The position numbers were made by a program, and so were the translations under genes. Shown piece after piece: positions 38,314 through 48,790 of a DNA stretch of 64,000 nt. The notes beneath the pieces are model-generated. The model saw only the letters and a program-made list of their open reading frames with translations. It was not told where the DNA came from and searched no databases. Source of the DNA: Mesocentrotus franciscanus (lineage: Eukaryota; Echinodermata; Echinoidea; Camarodonta; Strongylocentrotidae). Where the stretch lies: positions 15,461,874 through 15,525,873 of the forward strand of contig CP137680.1 of assembly GCA_037976565.1 (NCBI GenBank), written 5' to 3'. Position 1 is the first letter of the stretch. Each line of letters begins with the position of its first letter.

Positions 38314-38599
38314 GGGTGTTTCACAAAGACTAAGATCGACTTTAAGTTGGACTTAAGTATAGCAGGCCGTTCATGCCATTGTTTTCTCTCATCATTTACT
38401 GGCATTGGTCTCTCAAGGGACGTACAAATCATGGTAAAAAATCTACAAAACTTACATTTTTTGATAATTCATTATTGAAGGAAAAAATATTATCTATAGA
38501 TCATAACTGAGAGACTAATGGTGAGAGCAAACAATGGCACGAACGGCCTGTTATACTTAAGTCTAACTTAAAGTCGATCTTAGTCTTTGTGAAACACCC
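38314..38599. mobile_element. Foldback MITE, GGGTGTTTCACAAAG ends
   Basis: The inverted arms are about 75 bp and nearly perfect: GGGTGTTTCACAAAGACTAA on the left and its complement, ending GTCTTTGTGAAACACCC, on the right. Shared inner blocks are GATCGACTTTAAGTTGGACT and GGCCGTTCATGCCATTGTTT (one or two mismatches). It lies 5 bp from the preceding MITE, from which it differs in sequence. Confidence 0.87.
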
Positions 38600-38852
38600 C
38601 CCTGGTCTTTTTCAGATATGAAATGAAATTTATTAATTACCGGAAGGTAGTGTGCAAAAGTGGCAAGTTGGGGTTAAGTAAAGTTACTATACAGGGTTAG
38701 TAAGTAAAACTATGACATGGAAAGTGTGCATTTGATGAAAGAATGATGTTATTTTGTTGTTGCTTTTGTGGGTTAAAAACAAAATATAATTATTGTAAAA
38801 TCAACTTTAATATTACTCCATTCATTATGATATACTCCTGGTATGAGAATGG

Positions 38853-39247
38853 AACTAAAGGCATCGTTTAACAATGTTAAATCTGAGATGCACGGCCCTA
38901 CGTGTTATTAGTGTCTGCGATATGGTGTAATATTGAAGCCCTAAAAAAAAATCGCGCTTCAAAATGATCAAGAAGTGCCTCAAAAAAGTAAAAATCTTTG
39001 AGTGACCGGTTTTACCATACTCGTTTTCCCCAATAGACTGTAGTGTTATGAAAAACGTTAGGAAAACGCAAAATTTGGTTTCGATTTCCAATCATTTAAT
39101 ATCTTGATAATCAGACAGGCGATCGGCTTGTAAAAGTCATGGGGTTCCTGACTGACCTAAAGGTTTATAATTATCATTGCAGCATGAGCTAAATCCAGGA
39201 TTTTGTTTCAGAATCTGAGACAAAGTTACCGGATCCCTTTAAGGAAC
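38853..39247 (+). repeat. ~400-bp dispersed repeat, copy 2
   Basis: Same order of blocks as at 16,572-16,981: TAAAGGCATCGTTTAACAAT at the start, then GTGACCGGTTTTA, AGGAAAACGC, GGTTTCGATTTCCAATCAT, AGGCGATCGGCTTGTAA and GTCATGGGGTTCC. The right end, GGATCCCTTTAAGGAAC, is an inverted partner of the left end. The central part differs from copy 1. Confidence 0.72.
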
Positions 39248-40380
39248 GTTCCTCTTTCTCTCTCTCTCTCTCTCTCCTTTGTACAATGAATGCTTTAAAA
39301 TTTCTACAGCTAAAAAATGTGTTCTCTGAGCTCGGTTTTGTTATTCAACAATATATGATAAATCAACACGTGGAAGCCGAATTTGATTTAACTCACTGAC
39401 TTTAATAAATACGACTCAAATCATTTCCCCCTCTGCCCTTATCTTAATCAAAACCTCCGAATTATTTTGAGAGTGACAGGCATAGAAATACTATACGCTT
39501 GACCTGGTCAAGTTTAGATGTCCAGTGGCTTGAGAGATAGAGTGACCAGGAGATTTGATGGACCCATAGCCCCGGGGTTTCCACGTCTCTGCAATAAATG
39601 ATTGAATAGGAGGGGGAGGAGAAAGGAGAAATTAAGAACAATATTAATATTGAATAGTTCTTGTTTTTATTGCCGGATGAAGGATTGATTTGATGAAAGA
39701 AGATGGAGGGCGGATGGAGGATGAGGGGGGGGGGGTGGGATTACTCCCAACTGATGGGTTTGGTGTGTGGAATTAATGTGCCCCCGCCTTACCAGATTAC
39801 ACACAGTGCCCCGAAAAATCGTTCTGAAAGGCGGTTCTAGACATAAGTCTGTTGGAGGGATGGTATTAACTAGTTTCATTATCATGTCAAATTAGTGAGA
39901 TAAAATTAAAAGGATTTATGCGTGAATAGGACAATAGTTTTACTCCTGTCAATATTTCATTCATGTCTTATAAATATGTTTGCCCTCGTCTTGAACTTCT
40001 GATTTCTGTTTTTTCAATTATTTAATCAAATGAAATTCCCATGTGATGGACAAAAATGACAATAGATGAAGTAAATGATACATATGAAACGAATTAAAAT
40101 GATTTCCATTTATAGCAATATTCATGTTCTCCTACCTTAATCTGAAAGCTTGGACAATCTAAGATATATGTCCATAACCTTCCCCGTATGTTGCCTGTTG
40201 ATATGCTTGTTACGGGGAGGTGACGACCATACACCTTTATATACCACAAAATAATGTCAGCATATTTTTCCCCCTTTTCTTAGGTCACCCTATACCCTTA
40301 GCCACTGGACATCAGCAATCAGTTAACGGGTCAGTAGAAATATAGCGGGAATTGAAATCCAAATACAAACTAGACATATA
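39248..40380. other. Anonymous stretch
   Basis: A (CT)n run at 39,255-39,275 and a G-run at 39,725-39,735. No gene or element recognised. Confidence 0.5.
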
Positions 40381-40401
40381 ATACTTGTTAATAACAAGTA
40401 T
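40381..40401. repeat. Perfect 10-bp palindrome beside a TIR element
   Basis: ATACTTGTTA and its complement are separated by one base. The palindrome overlaps the first base of the left terminus of the 1.83-kb element at 40,401-42,232. Confidence 0.75.
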
Positions 40402-42232
40402 AGGTGGGCTGTTCCAAGTACATGCCACACATGTTTAGTGACATACTAAGTAGTTAAGAAAACATTGGCATGATTTGACCTTATTTTTTGAAATAATCCT
40501 CTTATTCAGGTCTATTAGTGTGCCAAATTTCTAGTCTATACGATGCAAGGTTTTAGAGAAACCATGTACAGTATATTTGACCTTTGACCCTCAAATCTAA
40601 ATATCAAAATGAAATATGCATTTTCTAGATTTTGTTTTTATAAGAAATCATATCTCCGACTCATACTCTATCCAACTATGAATAAAAAATTAATACACGA
40701 CAAGGACTCAGATTTCCCATAAGGTTGTACTCAAACGATTGACATATTTCTCCCATAGATATAACACGCAAAATTAGGCATTTTATTACATTGTTTGTGA
40801 TAGTATATGATAATATGTTATAATAGTCGAAGAAGATCATAAAATCAAATTCAAAACGACGGCAAAAAAAAAAAAAAAAATTGACCCACCAGGAATCGAA
40901 CTTGGGTCGCCGGAATGGGAGGCAAGTGCTATGACCACTATACCAAAATAATCCCCATAGACATTACACGTGAACGGAAAATGGAATTCTCAAATCCCAC
41001 TTTGCAAGTGAAATATGAGCATGATCCCGGCATCTGATCGAAAAATAAAGGGCACACTTATGAAAGCTTATTGCCTCAGCTACAACATACTCAAAGCTAA
41101 GCGAAAACCAAACTTAAACGACGGAGATATTGCTCGCGAAAGACGGGAATGTAGAATCCAGTTTTGAAATAAGTCATGTCCCATAGAGAATACACGCAAA
41201 ATGTGAAAAATTGACATGCCTCCTTTAATCGCAAAAATACGCCATGATGCCTTTGTCAAAATGAAAAATCGTGAATACTGCATTTGTAGAGAATTGTCTC
41301 AGCTAGAACATATCAAAATTTGGAAGAAAATCGATCAATATTTACAGAGATACAATCAATTTTCCAAAAATATGCTGACGTCATAATATGCAAATTGAAA
41401 TTTTGAGTTCGGAGGCCATTATGATGACGTCATGAGTTAATTGAGGGTCAAATGAGACATGAAATCATATCTCCGACTCATAATCTATCCAAATATGAAA
41501 AAAAATTGGGAGTTCCCATCCATTCTGAAGAGTTACAATGAATTTTGTATAGGCATGTTTTTGCCCATATATGCTATGTATTACAAGAGCTCGCGCGCAC
41601 GGACATTTATCTTGAATGGACGCTCATCTTGTTATTAATGGTCATAAAGAGATAAACATGGTATCAAATTGTTCGAAAAAATGTGGGAAATATCATGAAA
41701 GAAAAAAATGGCGATTCTATGTTGTGTAATGGTGTTACGCGCAAAACGCGCGCGCATGTGCGTGTGCGCGATTTTTATAAAATGCTTAAAATGGCCTGAA
41801 ACGTATGCAAAATGTATTTAAGACGATTTGGAGCATTTTGAAATTTTGCGCGCGCATTGACGCGCGGACGTACGCGTACGCGCGTGTTTTTTGACCTGAA
41901 ATTGACTGGACGGATATTGACCTTGATCATGATAAATATGAGTGAGAAATGATTTTCCGTTATGAAGATATGATCATGAGTTGATTTTCAGAAAATTTCA
42001 CAAAATGGCGCCTAGATGACGTCATCAGTCAAGGTCAAGGTTGAAAACCTTACCGTGTTTTCTCTATATGCCTATACATATGTGTGCCAAATTTCAAGAC
42101 ATATGATTGAGCCATTTTCAAATTATCTTGCTAACAAAAAAGTGCTTGGAAATAAGAAAAATAAAGAATAATAATAATAAAGGCAATTTTAACGAAAACA
42201 TAAGGTGGTCTGTATTATATACAGCCCACCTA
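40401..42232. mobile_element. 1.83-kb TIR-bounded composite element, non-autonomous
   Basis: The left end is TAGGTGGGCTGT and the right end is its exact complement, ACAGCCCACCTA, so a TA target duplication with GGTGGGCTGT ends is possible. The right end is itself a near-hairpin (AGGTGGTCTGTA facing TACAGCCCACCT). Inside, modules recur in order: CCCATAGAnnTTACACG-like at 40,752, 40,953 and 41,190; CTCAGCTAnAACATA at 41,077 and 41,298; ATATCTCCGACTCATA at about 40,652 and 41,467; GTGTGCCAAATTTC near both ends (40,518 and 42,082). The inferred module period is about 220-237 bp. No transposase frame. The 41,735-41,890 part is very CpG-rich, in contrast to its surroundings. Confidence 0.6.
40882..40954 (-). 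other. tRNA-Gly(CCC)-like sequence, probably a pseudo-tRNA
   Basis: The minus strand has an A box TGGTATAGTGG, anticodon region CCTCCCATTCC (CCC, Gly) and a B box-like AGTTCGATTCC. It is followed at once by a T run of about 17 (40,864-40,880), a fitting polymerase III terminator. The 5' end (GGATTAT) does not pair with the 3' end (TGGGTCA), so it is unlikely to be a functional tRNA. It lies within the repeat modules of the 1.83-kb element. Confidence 0.45.
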
Positions 42233-42651
42233 ATAATTGACGCTGTTAATTTTTTTTCGCGATAGTGGACGTTACACCTCACTTCCCTTTCACTGCCGTT
42301 GCTCATTAGGAGTATATTATTATACCGAATACTTCTCCTCCCCTTTCAAATTCCTCTTTGTTTAGCGCTTTTTCTTTATAGGTACATGTACTTTCTAATT
42401 TTAAAAATGACACGACGCACAAAAATTATTATTCAAAGAAATTATGGCAGAAAGAGAGCAAACGCCGTCTGTAGGTGATAATGGTGATTTTCATGCTGCG
42501 TTTTGGACGGAGGGTTTATAGAGGTTAATTTTATAAGGAGTCACAAACAAAAGCGTACTCCTCTTTTAACGAAAACGGGTTTTGATTGAGAAAAAAAGGT
42601 TCCAGTCTGTTTTCATTTATTTCTTCTCTCCCCTCCCCCCTCTCTCTCTCC

Positions 42652-42694
<43 letters not shown>

Positions 42695-42977
42695 CTTCAG
42701 TATTCTAAAAGGGAATTCTGCACGATTCAAATAAGAATTGGAAAATGTAAGAAGAAAATAATGTAAAGGTTGGAATGGGATAATGCATCTGTTTTTCTAT
42801 TCGATATAAATAGATAACCAATATAACACCAAACAGAACCTCGGATCTTCTCCAAAAAAAAATTATCCTCTGCTCTTCTCTTTGATATAAGCATACACGG
42901 TGAGTAGTAATTTATGAAGGCACCATTCATTTAAAAGTTTGGATAAGGATACTAGAGCTAGGATGTGTATATTATAA
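42233..42977. other. Anonymous stretch with (CT)n
   Basis: A CT array lies at 42,629-42,695. Nothing else recognised. Confidence 0.6.
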
Positions 42978-43228
42978 GATAATAATAATAAATAATAACG
43001 TTTTATTTACCCAGGGTAGCCACTTCAGTTATGAAACTGCTCTTCCAGCGGGCCCTGCATAACATAATATGTTATTACTACCCGTCTCCAATCTAATATG
43101 CTGAGCGCCTAGCTAGAAGGCAGATGGTCCCATTGTTATAAGTCTTTGGTATGACTCGGCCGGGGTTCGAACCCACGACCTCCCGTTCATGAGGCGGGCG
43201 CTCTAACCACTGAGCCACCATGCCCGAT
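42978..43228 (-). mobile_element. tRNA-Met-like SINE (family E), full length
   Basis: From 43,228 downward the minus strand has a head with A box TGGCTCAGTGG, anticodon loop CTCATGA (CAT) and B box GGTTCGAACCC. The acceptor arms do not pair, so it is not a functional tRNA. The body includes GGGCCCGCTGGAAGAGCAG, then TTCATAACTGAAGTGGCTAC and CCTGGGTAAATAAAACG. The tail is (ATT/AAT)n at 42,978-43,000. Confidence 0.88.
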
Positions 43229-43366
43229 AGGAAATGAAGGACAAAGATAATGAAATATAGATAGAAATAAGAAGGATAGATAGAAAGAAAGAAGAAGAGA
43301 AAGAGAGAAAAATATACAACTACCAGGCAATTCCTTTCCAAAAGTTTAACCTGAATGCACGGATCA

Positions 43367-43515
43367 GGGCCATGTTTCATAAAGACTTGTTATCGATAAC
43401 AAGTTACAATACCTGTTATAAGCTACTGAAATCAGGACATTTGATTGGCTGCGAGCAAATTTGTTAGAGAATTGTACGATTTGCAATTGATAACAAGCTT
43501 CACGAAACAGGGTCC
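43367..43515. mobile_element. MITE with GGGCCATGTTTCATAAAG ends
   Basis: The left end is GGGCCATGTTTCATAAAGAC, then TTGTTATCGATAACAAG. The right end, read inward, is GGACCCTGTTTCGTGAAGCT, then TGTTATCAATTG. Inverted arms are about 26-30 bp around a 90-bp centre. It lies 2 bp from the next MITE. Confidence 0.8.
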
Positions 43516-43517
43516 TT

Positions 43518-43602
43518 GGCCCCGTCTTATAAGAGTTGCGATTGATTCGGATTAATCGCAAATAAGTTGCGATTCGTCGCAACTGTTTATACGGTGGGGC
43601 CC
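43518..43602. mobile_element. Short MITE with GGCCCCGTCTTATAAG ends
   Basis: The left end GGCCCCGTCTTATAAGAGTT and the right end, read inward, GGGCCCCACCGTATAAACAG continue as GTTGCGA on both arms. It matches the termini of the MITE at 63,861-63,992, so the two form one family in this window. Confidence 0.78.
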
Positions 43603-43671
43603 TGATTGTATCAATCTCACGTTGACAGCTAGCCATCAGACAGAATAACAATTTACTTTCAAATTTGTTAC

Positions 43672-43815
43672 CTGAGCTTTCAAAATGAATTCTTATGGCA
43701 CGGTGAGAGACAAGGAGGAAGAAGAGAGCACCAGTGGTCATCCAAGGGTCAGAGTGGTCATCTAAGGTTTCCAATTTAAGAATATTGGGTTTCTGGTCTT
43801 GATGAGGATTGACCA
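43672..43815 (-). other. Weak candidate internal exon
   Basis: On the minus strand a long pyrimidine-rich tract (about 43,825-43,870) leads to an AG at 43,816-43,817, and a CAG|GTAACA donor follows at 43,672/43,671. The 144 bp between are open in one frame (phase 1 to phase 1) and include the peptides QDQKPNILKLETLDDHSDPW and GALFFLLVSHRAIRIHFESS. The same frame continues upstream past a single TGA into a Ser-rich 76-codon frame (43,820-44,050), which mostly reflects the pyrimidine tract. I recognise no domain, and the case rests on splice signals alone. Confidence 0.13.
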
Positions 43816-43869
43816 CTTGTCAAGGAAATGTCCAGAAAGGAAGAAAGGAAGACGAAGATGAGGAAGATG

Positions 43870-45492
43870 GCGAAACAAAAGAAGAAGAGGGGTCCTCCAA
43901 GCGATGCGCTATTTCACGACTGGAAGTGGAGTGAGGAGTTTTAATAGATGATTTTGATGCGTGACCACTCGTGGTAGAGGCCGAGGTATATTCACTTAGG
44001 TGAAAAACATATCCCTTCTTACTACTTCCTATATTTTGTTTGTTTGTCATTTATCAGTATAGTTCAAGAGGGAAAGTTCATGCACATAAAACAAAACAAG
44101 AGAAAATGCCTTGGACTATTTTACAGCTGAAAGCGGGAAGTAGGTGCTCTCGTGTGTAGTGTTCTTTCCATATAGGAGTTGGAACGGTATTTGCTCGTTT
44201 TCTTTACAAAATAAAGAAAAAACAACAGTAAAAACATCAACAGCCCCTCTGTCTGTGATCCATTTTTCAATGGTCATAATGATAATAAAGTCGTAATCCT
44301 TAATTAGACCGAGTTTAAGCCCTGCATGTGTTAATTTTTGGTCTAAATGGTAATTAGAAGATGGACTGTTGTGTGTAAACCGTTAATCAGGGCATTAACA
44401 CAATTCAATCAGGGGCTGAGGAGGAGAATTAAAGGAGGGGCGTAATATTTCCAGAAAATATTTTTCGCCCAGGAACAGGAATTGGGGAATCACGTCCTGT
44501 CTACTTGCTATCTCATAGTGAAGGGGGTGGAGAGTGGGAGCAAAACACAAATTCTCACAATTCTCCCTTGAATTCCGCGCGTGCACCGGCCCACCAGTCT
44601 GTATATTTTTCTTTATTTTGTATATGGTAGGCCGCCGCCCCCTGCATTTTCTTGCTTTAGGAAGTGGCGATGATATTCACACATGGGCAGTAGTTATTAT
44701 GCAAAAGTCAACTTTGTTCATTATTGTCAATTACAATCAAAAACACCTTCCTATTCAATAAACATTAGTTCTTTCATAAAATCAAAATGAAAATATGAAA
44801 TACAGATTTACAATTGTAGAATATTCTGTTTATCTAAGAAATTCATGGTTCTTTTGTAGAACAATATTGAAAGATATCGACGTTAATCAAAATATGGGTC
44901 GCTCAATTGAAGATACAACTAAATAAAACATTATAATGATTGTGTTGCTTTTAAATAGATCAACAGATTCAATTTAGGTCCCATAATGAAGCGTTAGTGT
45001 AATCTACATATTAATGATTATATGTAGATATTTCATGATCTTAGTACATCAGCATAACAATGCAGCTGATCATGTGGTTTGTATATGATTTAATGAGGAT
45101 ACGAGTGTCATTTTCATTGACGTAAATTCCGTTTCTATTCTATTGTGGTAATGCATGTATTTTGTTATACAAATGTTTACGTCTTATTATAGAAGTCAAA
45201 CCACATATGTATTTTATTTCTTCGTACACACTGCCTTTTAATTTAACAAAAAAAAACATTGATGACATAATCTCTGATACGTTTTCATTGATTCTCTAAA
45301 TATAGATCATTATGTTTATTGGACTTTTTAAAGAGAAACTAACCATGTTGGATGTATTTTATTACGTCTGTGTTTGTACATTAAAGTCTACTCTTCTTGA
45401 ATGAACAAAATGATATCAACAATGTTCAAAGAAAGATACCTTCAGTAAAATGAATATTGTTTCATATGACGGATATATTCAGCGTGATAAAT
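43870..45492. other. Anonymous stretch
   Basis: AT-rich from 44,750 on. No gene, RNA or repeat family recognised. Confidence 0.5.
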
Positions 45493-45990
45493 GACGAATC
45501 TATATTATCATATATGACAGAAATGTCCTTTATCATTTTGTTGATATCACAATCAACGATTAATGAAAAATGGTTATGCTAAATGTATGAATCATTTCTA
45601 CAGATGCACTTTACGCAGTGACCGCTTTTCATAAAAGCCACCATTGTACAGTCAGCAAACGTTTTTATTTGGGTGGTTTTACTTTAGCGCTTTAAATCAC
45701 TGCATTTATATATTGCCTTATTTTAATCACCCCCACCATTATGATGAATCTATATTATCATATATAATTAAAATATGTCCTTTATTTGTTGATATTATAA
45801 TCAATGATAATTGAAGAAAAAAATGGTTATTTTAAATGTATGAAAGATGTCTAGAGTTGCACTTTTATAAAAAGCCACCATTACAATCAGTGTGCCTCTT
45901 TGTTGCGTGTTTTTGGGGTTAATTGAGCGCTTCAAATGACTGCATTTATGTATTGCTTTATTTTAATCACCTCCCACCATTTTCATGAAA
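45493..45990 (+). repeat. 250-bp tandem duplication, two diverged copies
   Basis: Copies start at about 45,493 and 45,743 with GAATCTATATTATCATATAT. They share TGTCCTTTAT, TTGTTGATATnATAATCAA, AAAATGGTTAT, AAAGCCACCATT, GCGCTT and CACTGCATTTATnTATTGC blocks in order. The divergence suggests an old local duplication of non-coding DNA. Confidence 0.8.
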
Positions 45991-46128
45991 CGGACATTGA
46001 ATGTTTGTTTAATTTCGTGAGAAAGGAAAGTCCGTAAATCGCTGCACTATAATGACACGCGGACATTTTCATGTTTGTATAAATTCGTGAGAAGGAAAAG
46101 TCTGTCAGGCTCTTCACGACCCTAAATC
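45991..46128 (+). repeat. 69-bp tandem duplication
   Basis: CGGACATT at 45,991 and at 46,060 begin two copies sharing ATGTTTGT, AATTTCGTGAGAAnGGAAAG / AAATTCGTGAGAAGGAAAAG and TCGCTGCAC / CTCTTCAC. It directly follows the 250-bp duplication. Confidence 0.7.
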
Positions 46129-47354
46129 TTAATCATTTATTTAACTTGGTCTTCCCAAACAGCGTTAGATTTCCTGTCAAACACACAGGCATATCTCTTA
46201 CCGGCTTTCCTGCCGCCGGAAACAAAATCCAAGCTTCAATAAACACCAAATCAAAATATCTATTTCTTTCCTTAATCTTCTTTTGCATAAACAAGCCTGA
46301 CCCATTGACCGTGATAGCAGCTTTAATACATATTGAAGAAGAAAAAATCTTCTGATTTGTAATGTATTGGTGACAATTTCTGTTTAGGTGATTATATTCA
46401 ATATACATTACTAAGTTATTGACGTTTGAAAAAAAATTACAGACATAAAAGGGCGAGAAAATGTATTGGATAACCGTAAAGCAATCGCAAACAACAGAAA
46501 AGAAGCGAAGAGATCCAACGCGTAACGTACGTACACCCTGTTTGACTTATGTAATTGCAACCATAAATAATGAAAAAGGGGACAAAATGACAATAATGAT
46601 AGAATTTTATTTTCCAAACCTATTATAATTGTTAAAAAGAGGAACGCAAACGTACAAGAGATGAAGAGAACAACAACGAAACAAAGATTTCTACAACAGA
46701 TGGAAAACGATGATAATAATTACCAAAGAGAAATAAAACATTAACGGGCTTGACAAAGTAGATGGGACGTTGATGACGTATGACCAAGCTCTATATATGG
46801 AAGTGGTAGTGATATCTGATTTGGAACATTCATCTTGGTAATGTGCTAGTTGAATTGCTTTCCAAGAGCCGCCCCTACCCCCTCCCCCAGCAACGCGGAT
46901 CCCATGTGCTACCGGTCTGAAATTAGAAAAATGTTGAATCGGGTGAATAGTTTCATTTTTGGTCTGTTATTGTCTATTATTTTTTGTGATTGGATCACCA
47001 CGTACCGTCACGTCTCATCAGCGGCACATACCAAATATTCATGATAATCCTGAAAGGATTACCAATCAGCCAGATACAAGTCATGTTAAAACAATGGACA
47101 CCGAATAAAAGGACGCCGACAAAGTATAAAACTTATATTATTAACCTCTTCACACCCGACGGCGTTTCATACGTTACTCTTTGGGAGTGATGAGGGAGGG
47201 GAATGAGCATCATATTGCTATATACGAATTAATATTTCCACTTGCCTTTGTTTAAAGATAAAGACCAGTTCTGGTCATGCGATTGCATTGTAAAAGAAAC
47301 GTTGTGGGATCGATCAGAAAAGGTTAATCATCTAGCATATAAGTATTGGTGTGT
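46129..47354. other. Anonymous stretch
   Basis: No gene is supported. Overlapping plus and minus frames at 46,133-46,408 show no domain. Confidence 0.5.
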
Positions 47355-47495
47355 ACTGCAAGGTTCTGGAATCATTAAAATGATAAGAAATTTGGCCCAG
47401 TCTTGGTAAAGTTACAAGCACTGTACACAGAAAGATGTATATGGGACTACGCGACCACGTGCGCGATATCTATTTGGTCCCAATAGATATAATAA
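47355..47495 (+). repeat. Dispersed repeat family D, copy 3
   Basis: The plus strand reads AAAATGATAAGAAATTTGG, CAGTCTTGGTAAAG, AAGCACTGTACACAGAAAG, TATATGGGACTACG, CCACGTGCGCGATATC, then TATTTGGTCC. These match the minus-strand copies at 29,590-29,700 and 31,197-31,345. Confidence 0.55.
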
Positions 47496-48519
47496 TTTAC
47501 CAAATATATCAATTAGTAGGCGGTTTCCCGACTTTCCCGGCAAAATTTGTATCTTCACGTATTAGTCAAAACATATTCTTTAACATGATTGGTAATGAGA
47601 GCTTCCATTTCATTTTTTTGAGAGAGGGGCGTTTCCAAAACTGGTCTTTACCTTTTAAAAAAAAATTCATAGTGAATGGACAAAATATTAGCTTAACAGC
47701 ACAAAGGAACCGCAAGTCATGTTAGTTGGTAAATGGAATAATACTCAAAGACGGATCCAGGATTTTCCGAAAATTTTCTGACAATTATTGTCTATGACAG
47801 GCGAAATAAGTCAAAAATTTGTTACCTCTTGGGGTTATGCCACCTGGGTTTCAAGGCCAAGGGGGGCACGGGATTGGTTGTGTCTGCTCCCTTAAAATAT
47901 TCAAGCGTCTTTTTAACTTCATGTTTGGCACCTTTCTACAAAGTATTTCTATGAACATCCTATCCATTGAACAAGTATCACACACTGATAACATATAGAA
48001 CAAATTTAATGAATGAATAAATGAATAAGTAAATAAATAAACAAATAAACAGTACGCACAAACACCCTTTGCGATGCATGCAGCTAACCAACATCCCAAC
48101 ACATCGGAGCGATGGGAAAAGACGCAAGGCTATATGTTATATACACGTCATGGGGAAAAAACTATATTGAGGATAAGTATAGAAAATAGACGTTGTCGTA
48201 ACATATTAAGTGGAAAACAACATCATAAGTAATTTCTTCCGCATCACAAAGATCACACCATTGATAGTAACATCTAACCGCAGAAAGCCTATTAAAAACA
48301 CTGAACATTATTTCAATCAATGCGATATTATGGGGAAACCCAAATGGCTTACGTGTGTTGTTTTTTTCAAAGTTTGTGGTAAGCTAACATTAATAAATTG
48401 TTTGATATGTCAAATTAATGGAATCACGTAACCTAAAATGTTTGAACAGAGATTGGGAAGGCTGGCTTTATTTTTTTCCCCCAAAGTATCATCTCTATTA
48501 TTTGGTTGATTAAATTCTA
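47496..48519. other. Anonymous stretch with a possible hAT-like remnant
   Basis: At about 47,750-47,895 ACGGATCCAGGATTTT and a later GGGGGGCACGGG resemble parts of hAT-type elements that start CAGGGGCGGATCCAG, but no clear ends or target duplication are visible. The rest is AT-rich without a supported gene. Confidence 0.4.
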
Positions 48520-48555
48520 TTTCTCTCTCCCTCTGTCTGTCTGTCTCTTTCTCTG

Positions 48556-48587
<32 letters not shown>

Positions 48588-48790
48588 CCTCTCTCTTCCC
48601 CTATCTCCTCCTCCTTCCTTCATCTCTCTCTCTCTCTCTCTGTCTCCCTGTATGTTACTCTCTCTCTCTCTTTCTCTCTCTCTATCTCTCTTTCTCTCCC
48701 TTTCTCTCTGTCTCTATGTATGTCTGTCTGTCTGTCTCTCTCTCTGTATATATAATTCATATATATATATATATATATATATTTGTGTGG
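48520..48790. repeat. Compound (CT)n/(CTGT)n/(TA)n array
   Basis: About 240 bp of CT and CTGT followed by (TA)n at 48,758-48,781. The 114-codon plus frame is a repeat artefact. Confidence 0.9.

Noticed and set aside
37884..38478. Two frames sharing the peptide MDTWHSILSRRIKP
   Set aside because: The shared peptide is encoded by the inverted arms of a foldback MITE read from each end, not by a gene pair.
43364..43816. 150-codon minus-strand frame
   Set aside because: Its second half runs through two MITEs. Only the part at 43,672-43,815 is kept, as a weak exon candidate.
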